Shown piece after piece: positions 59,953 through 64,000 of a stretch of DNA of 64,000 nt. Origin of the DNA: Rubrivivax sp. (lineage in GTDB: Bacteria > Pseudomonadota > Gammaproteobacteria > Burkholderiales > Burkholderiaceae_C); NCBI GenBank assembly GCA_020248945.1, contig JADCGQ010000012.1, forward strand, positions 87,175 to 151,174. The letters run 5' to 3'. The position numbers and the translations under genes are program-made. How positions within the stretch are numbered: the stretch's first letter is position 1; every line of letters begins with the position of its first letter. Below the pieces are notes generated by a model. The model did no database searches, had not been told where the DNA came from, and saw only the letters and a list, made by a program, of their open reading frames with translations.

Positions 59953-62900
59953 TCACGCCAGCCCGGCCAGCAGTTCGGCGTTGCCGCCCGCCGCCGCGGT
60001 GTTGATGGTGACGGTCTGCTCGGCACAGAAGCGGTACAGGTAGTGCGGCCCGCCGGCCTTCGGGCCGGTGCCGCTCAAGCCTTCGCCGCCAAACGGCTGC
60101 ACGCCCACGACGGCGCCGATCATGTTGCGGTTGACGTAGACGTTGCCCACGCGGGCCTGCGCTGCGATGCGCTCGGCGCGGGTGTCGATGCGCGTCTGCA
60201 CGCCCAGCGTCAGGCCGTAGCCCAGCGCGTTGATCTGCGCCACCACCTCGTCCACGGTCTTCGCGGCCTGGCCCGGGCCCCAGCGCACCACGTGCAGCAC
60301 GGGGCCGAAGATCTCGGCCTTCAGGTCCGCGATACGGCCGATCTCGAAGGCCACCGGCGCCAGCAGGTTCGGCACCGCGGCGCTCGACACCGGCGTGCGG
60401 CCCAGAAGGCGCGCCTCGCGCTCCAGCCGCTGCACGGCCGCGCCGATGGCGGCGTGCGCTTCTTCGTCGATCAGCGGGCCCACGTCGGTGGCGAGCAGCG
60501 AGGGGTCGCCCACCACCAGCTCGGCCATCGCGCCCTTCAGCATCTCGATCACGCCCTCGGCGGAGGCCTCGTGCAGCACCAGGAGGCGCAGCGCGCTGCA
60601 GCGCTGGCCGGCGCTGCGGAAGGCGCTCTGCACGACAGCGTCCACCACTTGTTCGGGCAGCGCGGTGCTGTCCACCACCATGGCGTTGAGGCCACCGGTC
60701 TCGGCGATCAGCGGCACGATGGCCCCGTCCTTGGCGGCCAGCGTGCGGTTGATGAGCCGCGCCACCGGCGTGCTGCCGGTGAAGCACACGCCTGCCGTGT
60801 GCGGGTGGGCCACGAGCGCGGCGCCGACGGTCTCGCCCAGGCCGTGCAGCAGCGCCAGCGCGTCGGCCGGCACGCCGGCGCGGTGCAGCAGCTCCACGAA
60901 GCGGGCCGCCACCACCGGCGTCTGCTCGGCCGGCTTGGCAGCCACGGTGTTGCCCGCCACCAGCGCCGCCACCACCTGGCCGGCGAAGATGGCGAGCGGA
61001 AAGTTCCACGGGCTGATGCACACGAAGACGCCGCGGCCCTTCAGGCGCAGCACGTTGCGTTCACCGGTGGGGCCGGGCAGTTCCTGCTCTGCCAGGCGCG
61101 CCTCGGCCTGGTCGGCGTAGTAGCGGCAGAAGTCCACCGCCTCGCGCACCTCGGCCACGCAGTCGCCGAGCGTCTTGTGCGCCTCTTTCACGAGCAGGCC
61201 GCAGAACTCCGGCAGGCGCCCGTCGAGCGCATCGGCGGCGCGGCGCAGGATGGCGGCGCGCTCGGCCAGGGGCCGGGCGTGCCAGGCCTCGAAGCCGTGC
61301 GCCAGGCGCTGCATGGCGGCGTCGACGTCGGCGGGCGCGTCCATCGGCGGCGGCGCGATGCGCGTCAGCGCCACCGCGGTGTCGAGCGGCGCGCGCTGCG
61401 CGACGCAGGCCAGATCCGCGCCCGTGCTGTTGGCGCGGCCCGCGCCGTACAGCGCCACCGGCAGCGGCAGCGCCGAGGCGGCCTGCGTGGCCATGGCGGC
61501 TTCCACCGGCGAGGCCAGCAGTTCCTCGGCAGCCACGGCCTCGTCGGCCAGCTGGTGCACGAAGCTGCTGTTGGCGCCGTTCTCCAGCAGCCGGCGCACG
61601 AGGTAGGCCAGCAGGTCGCGATGCTCGCCCACCGGCGCATACACCCGGCAGGCCACGGGCCCGCCGGCCAGCACCTCGCGGTAGACGCCCTCGCCCATGC
61701 CGTGCAGCCGCTGCATCTCGAAGGCCGCGCCTTGCTGCTGGGCCAGCTGCACGATGGCCGCGATGGTGCCGGCGTTGTGGGTGGCGAACTGCGGGTAGAT
61801 CGCGGCATGGTGCTCGATCAGCCGCGCGGCGCAGGCCAGGTAGCTGGCGTCGGTGTGGTGCTTGTGCGTGAACACCGGGTAGCCGGGCAGGCCGGCCTCT
61901 TGCGCGCGCTTGATCTCGCCGTCCCAGTAGGCGCCCTTCACCAGCCGGACCATGAAGCGCAGGCCGTGGACGTGGGCGATGCGGGCCACCTCGTCCACCA
62001 CCTCCAGCGCGCGCGTCTGGTAGGCCTGCACCGCCAGGCCGAAGCCCTGCCACTGCGGCTGCGTGGCGGCGATGTGCGCGGCCAGCTGCTCGAACAGGGC
62101 CAGCGAGAGCTCGAGCCGGTCGCTCTCTTCGGCGTCGATCGTCAGGTTCAGGTTGGCGGCCGCGGCCTCGTCGACGAGCATGCGCACCCGCGGCAGCAGC
62201 ACGGCGGCCACGCGCTCGCGCTGGGCATCTTCATATCGGCTGAACAAGGCGGAGAGCTTGATGCTGATGCCATCGGCGGCCATCGGCGAGCCCGCCACGC
62301 GGCCGCCGGCGATGCTGCGCAGGGCGTGGCGGTAGCTGGCGAGGTAGCGCTCGGCGTCGGCCTCGGTGCGGGCGCCTTCGCCGAGCATGTCGTAGCTGAA
62401 GCTCAGGCGCGGCTGGGTCTTGCGTTGCGCCGCCGCCTCGTCCATGGCTTCGCCGATGGTGCGGCCGAGCACGAACTGCCGGCCCAGCAGCTGGATGGCG
62501 CGCACGGTGGCCGCCACCACGGTGCGCGAGCCCAGGCGCTGCATCAGGCTTGGGGGGTTTTCGCTCTCGGGCAGGAAGCGCTTGGACAGCGCGATGGCGC
62601 TGGCCGAGATCTGCGCCAGCATCTTGTGTGGGCCTTCGGTGGGGCCGCCTTCGCCGTCGAAGTCGGCACGGCCCAGCTGGTCGGCCGTCAGCGCGATGGC
62701 CGTTTCGGCGTCGGGCACGCGCAGCAGCGCCTCGGCCAGCCGCATCAGCGCCAGGCCTTCGCTGCTGGAGATGGGGTACTCGCGCAGCAGGCTCTCGAGC
62801 GCCCAGAACGGCGCCGGCTTCTCGCGCACCGCCTGCACCCAGGGCCGGGCCATGGCGATGACGCCCGGCCACGGCAGCTGCCCCTGCAAGTGCTGCAGCA

Positions 62901-62973
62901 GGGCCGCCACCACCTCGGGCTCGGGCCGGTACGGGAAGGGCAGGCGCGGGGCGGGGTTCAGGGTCGACGGCAT
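59953..62973 (-). CDS. putA: Bifunctional proline dehydrogenase / L-glutamate-5-semialdehyde dehydrogenase
   Basis: PutA oxidises proline to glutamate in two steps with FAD and NAD. The 1006-residue protein has the proline dehydrogenase barrel (RLSFSYDMLGEGART, ISIKLSALFSRYE, VRLVKGAYWDGEIKRAQ, FATHNAGTIAAI) and the aldehyde dehydrogenase domain (ISPWNFPLAIFAGQ, FTGSTPVARLI, AETGGLNAMVVD, catalytic Cys in SAGQRCSALR). It lacks the N-terminal ribbon-helix-helix domain of E. coli PutA and the C-terminal extension, so it cannot regulate itself. The divergent Lrp gene probably does so. Confidence 0.96.
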   Translation of the reverse strand: MPSTLNPAPRLPFPYRPEPEVVAALLQHLQGQLPWPGVIAMARPWVQAVREKPAPFWALESLLREYPISSSEGLALMRLAEALLRVPDAETAIALTADQLGRADFDGEGGPTEGPHKMLAQISASAIALSKRFLPESENPPSLMQRLGSRTVVAATVRAIQLLGRQFVLGRTIGEAMDEAAAQRKTQPRLSFSYDMLGEGARTEADAERYLASYRHALRSIAGGRVAGSPMAADGISIKLSALFSRYEDAQRERVAAVLLPRVRMLVDEAAAANLNLTIDAEESDRLELSLALFEQLAAHIAATQPQWQGFGLAVQAYQTRALEVVDEVARIAHVHGLRFMVRLVKGAYWDGEIKRAQEAGLPGYPVFTHKHHTDASYLACAARLIEHHAAIYPQFATHNAGTIAAIVQLAQQQGAAFEMQRLHGMGEGVYREVLAGGPVACRVYAPVGEHRDLLAYLVRRLLENGANSSFVHQLADEAVAAEELLASPVEAAMATQAASALPLPVALYGAGRANSTGADLACVAQRAPLDTAVALTRIAPPPMDAPADVDAAMQRLAHGFEAWHARPLAERAAILRRAADALDGRLPEFCGLLVKEAHKTLGDCVAEVREAVDFCRYYADQAEARLAEQELPGPTGERNVLRLKGRGVFVCISPWNFPLAIFAGQVVAALVAGNTVAAKPAEQTPVVAARFVELLHRAGVPADALALLHGLGETVGAALVAHPHTAGVCFTGSTPVARLINRTLAAKDGAIVPLIAETGGLNAMVVDSTALPEQVVDAVVQSAFRSAGQRCSALRLLVLHEASAEGVIEMLKGAMAELVVGDPSLLATDVGPLIDEEAHAAIGAAVQRLEREARLLGRTPVSSAAVPNLLAPVAFEIGRIADLKAEIFGPVLHVVRWGPGQAAKTVDEVVAQINALGYGLTLGVQTRIDTRAERIAAQARVGNVYVNRNMIGAVVGVQPFGGEGLSGTGPKAGGPHYLYRFCAEQTVTINTAAAGGNAELLAGLA

Positions 62974-63070
62974 GGCGGGTTCCGGGCAGGGCGTGGAAGA
63001 TGCGCAGCTTAGGCGGCACCCGGGCGCATGCGATTCGGAATTCGAGGCCGCCGACGGAGAATCATTCACC

Positions 63071-63562
63071 ATGGACGCCCGCAGCGACAGCGACACCCCC
63101 ACCCGCGATATCGACAAGATCGACCGCCGCATCCTGCGCGTGCTGCAGGCCGACGGCCGCATCAGCAACCTCAAGCTCGCCGAGGAGGTGCACCTGTCGC
63201 CGACCGCCGTGCTCGAGCGCGTCAAGCGCCTCACGCGCGAGGGCTACATCCTCGGCTACGAGGCGCGGCTGAACCCGGTGAAGCTGGGCCAAGGCCTGCT
63301 GGTGTTCGTGGAGATCCTGCTCGACCGCACCGTGCACGACGTGATGGACAGCTTCAAGGCCGCCGTGCAGGTGCGCCCCGAGATCCTGGAAGCCCATCTC
63401 GTGGCCGGCGGCTTTGACTACCTGCTGAAGACACGCGTGGCCGACATGGCGGCCTACCGCGAGTTCATCGGCAGCGTGATCTGGACGCTGCCCGGCGTGC
63501 GCGAAACCCGCACCTACGCCGTGATGGAAGAGGTGAAGAGCACGTCGCTGCTGCCCGTCTAG
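63071..63562 (+). CDS. Lrp/AsnC-family transcriptional regulator
   Basis: The 163-residue regulator has an N-terminal HTH (IDRRILRVLQADGRISNLKLAEEVHLSPTAVLERVKRL) and a C-terminal RAM ligand domain (VRPEILEAHLVAGGFDYLLKTRV). It is divergent from putA with 97 bp between starts, the arrangement of proline-responsive PutR/BkdR-type regulators. The shared spacer contains a GAATTC-centred imperfect dyad and GAATCATTC close to the lrp start. A GAGAAT hexamer ends 8 nt before the ATG. Confidence 0.92.
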   Translation: MDARSDSDTPTRDIDKIDRRILRVLQADGRISNLKLAEEVHLSPTAVLERVKRLTREGYILGYEARLNPVKLGQGLLVFVEILLDRTVHDVMDSFKAAVQVRPEILEAHLVAGGFDYLLKTRVADMAAYREFIGSVIWTLPGVRETRTYAVMEEVKSTSLLPV

Positions 63563-63660
63563 TGGCGTGCGCCGCGGTGTGTTCTGTACCTGTTGTTCGC
63601 AGGGTGCAGAGCGTCGGAGTCGGGTGTCCGCTGCGGGGAGGCCGTGGCGGAGGACTCTTC

Positions 63661-63830
63661 ACGGCCCTTGGCGGCCGTTCAACCTACACCCGCTCATCCC
63701 CCTCCGTTCGGGCTGAGCCTGTCGAAGCCCTGTCCGCAGCATCGCGCGTCGCGCGTCGCGTCAGGCGGTACACGGCGCAGGCGCTAGGTGTGGCGGTCGG
63801 TGCTGCGCACCGACTCCCCTGCGCTGCTCG
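63661..63830 (-). repeat. Dispersed repeat, full copy B
   Basis: This is the reverse-complement copy of the element at 58251-58410. Shared blocks include ACCGCCACACC, CCGTGTACCGCCTG, GGACAGGGCTTCGACA, CTCAGCCCGAACGGAGG and GTTGAACGGCCGC. Copy B carries a few extra bases in a GACGCGC run. Its leading hairpin is GTCGGTGC-GCA-GCACCGAC. A second 6-bp hairpin ACGGCC/GGCCGT lies at the other end. Confidence 0.85.
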
Positions 63831-63841
63831 ACTGGAGGGGG

Positions 63842-63896
63842 CACCGCAAAACTCGCTGCGTTCACTGGCGCGAACTCCGCTCAGACACTTGCGGTG
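63842..63896. repeat. Short element bounded by inverted repeats CACCGCAA/TTGCGGTG
   Basis: A 55-bp segment is flanked by perfect 8-bp inverted repeats and contains CGTTC...GAACTCCGCTCAGACA. It abuts copy B of the dispersed repeat. The composition looks like non-coding spacer. Confidence 0.5.
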
Positions 63897-64000
63897 AATC
63901 AGTCAACCTAAGTCCTGCAGTTGAACCTGGGCCACGGCGGTTTTCTTCAACGCTGGCGCGGGGTTGAGGCTGTTTGGCACACTCACCCTATGGGTGAAGC
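63897..64000. other. Window end: no assignable gene
   Basis: The last 104 bases, and 63563-63660 before copy B, contain no supported gene. A perfect hairpin TCACCC-TAT-GGGTGA (63983-63997) overlaps an ATG at 63990 that reads into the window end (MGEA). Whether this starts a gene cannot be judged. Confidence 0.4.

Noticed and set aside
63841-64000. End of an insertion sequence
   Set aside because: The 8-bp inverted repeats bound only 55 bp and no transposase reading frame is visible; the window ends too soon to judge the remainder.

Overview
The window is 64 kb of GC-rich chromosomal DNA (roughly 70% GC by eye), gene-dense, with strong third-position GC bias. The gene content points to a betaproteobacterium of order Burkholderiales, most likely the Rubrivivax/Leptothrix/Ideonella/Methylibium branch. 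Supporting signs are an atpIBEFHAGDC operon, a GTP-type PEP carboxykinase, a homodimeric pyruvate dehydrogenase E1, a compact bifunctional PutA with a divergent Lrp regulator, a cytochrome c'/b561 pair, a PEP-CTERM protein, and dispersed repeats with the core CTTCGACARGCTCAGCCCGA. This assignment comes from gene content and style, not from a search. I see no rRNA, tRNA, CRISPR array, complete insertion sequence or prophage.

Layout. 1-3.6 kb: two tandem GGDEF-EAL (cyclic-di-GMP) proteins, the first cut by the window edge. 3.6-14.7 kb: mostly housekeeping genes, namely a DMT exporter, UspA, a metallophosphoesterase, a DUF2332 protein, pckG, an M48 lipoprotein protease, a MOSC protein, rlmJ, a PPK2 kinase and a chemoreceptor. 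14.8-20.9 kb: a signalling island with a REC-HPt protein, an HTH-REC protein, a single-domain REC, an HD-GYP phosphodiesterase, and a periplasmic binding protein translationally coupled to a PAS/PDC histidine kinase. 21-28.3 kb: the F1Fo ATP synthase operon on the minus strand. 28.4-34.3 kb: a six-gene envelope redox operon (DsbD-type reductase, peroxiredoxin-like protein, DUF4266 lipoprotein, DUF3570 beta-barrel, ApbE flavin transferase, TlpA thioredoxin). 34.4-42.5 kb: glpD, an SMP-30 lactonase and an aldose epimerase; then a stand-alone aceE-like E1, a GNAT protein and a cytochrome b561, divergent from cytochrome c'. 42.6-51 kb: queA-tgt, recG-oxyR-dps, prfC and a RHH/PIN toxin-antitoxin pair. 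51-64 kb: an S9 peptidase, a PEP-CTERM phytase-like esterase, ubiA, proC, gdhA, a cnoX-type thioredoxin, a small lipoprotein, putA, lrp, and repeat-rich spacers.

How parts work together. The 28-34 kb operon is the most interesting unit. Membrane DsbD and periplasmic TlpA would carry thiol electrons in the envelope. ApbE attaches FMN covalently to proteins bearing a D-x-x-(S/T)-G-A-(S/T) motif, and the neighbouring DUF3570 barrel carries such a motif (DSLTGAS). I propose that the operon builds a flavinylated cell-envelope redox system. proC, putA, gdhA and lrp form a proline/glutamate neighbourhood. oxyR-dps is a peroxide-defence pair.

Regulation. At least six genes (M48 protease, tgt, oxyR, ubiA, proC, cnoX) show a -10-like hexamer ending 6-7 nt before the start codon and no Shine-Dalgarno sequence, which suggests leaderless mRNAs. 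The RHH antitoxin promoter carries a perfect inverted repeat, the pckG upstream region carries a palindrome and a direct repeat, and the atp operon has a TATAAT box. A roughly 150-bp repeat occurs twice in inverted orientation, 5.4 kb apart, and its terminal hairpin differs by compensatory base changes.
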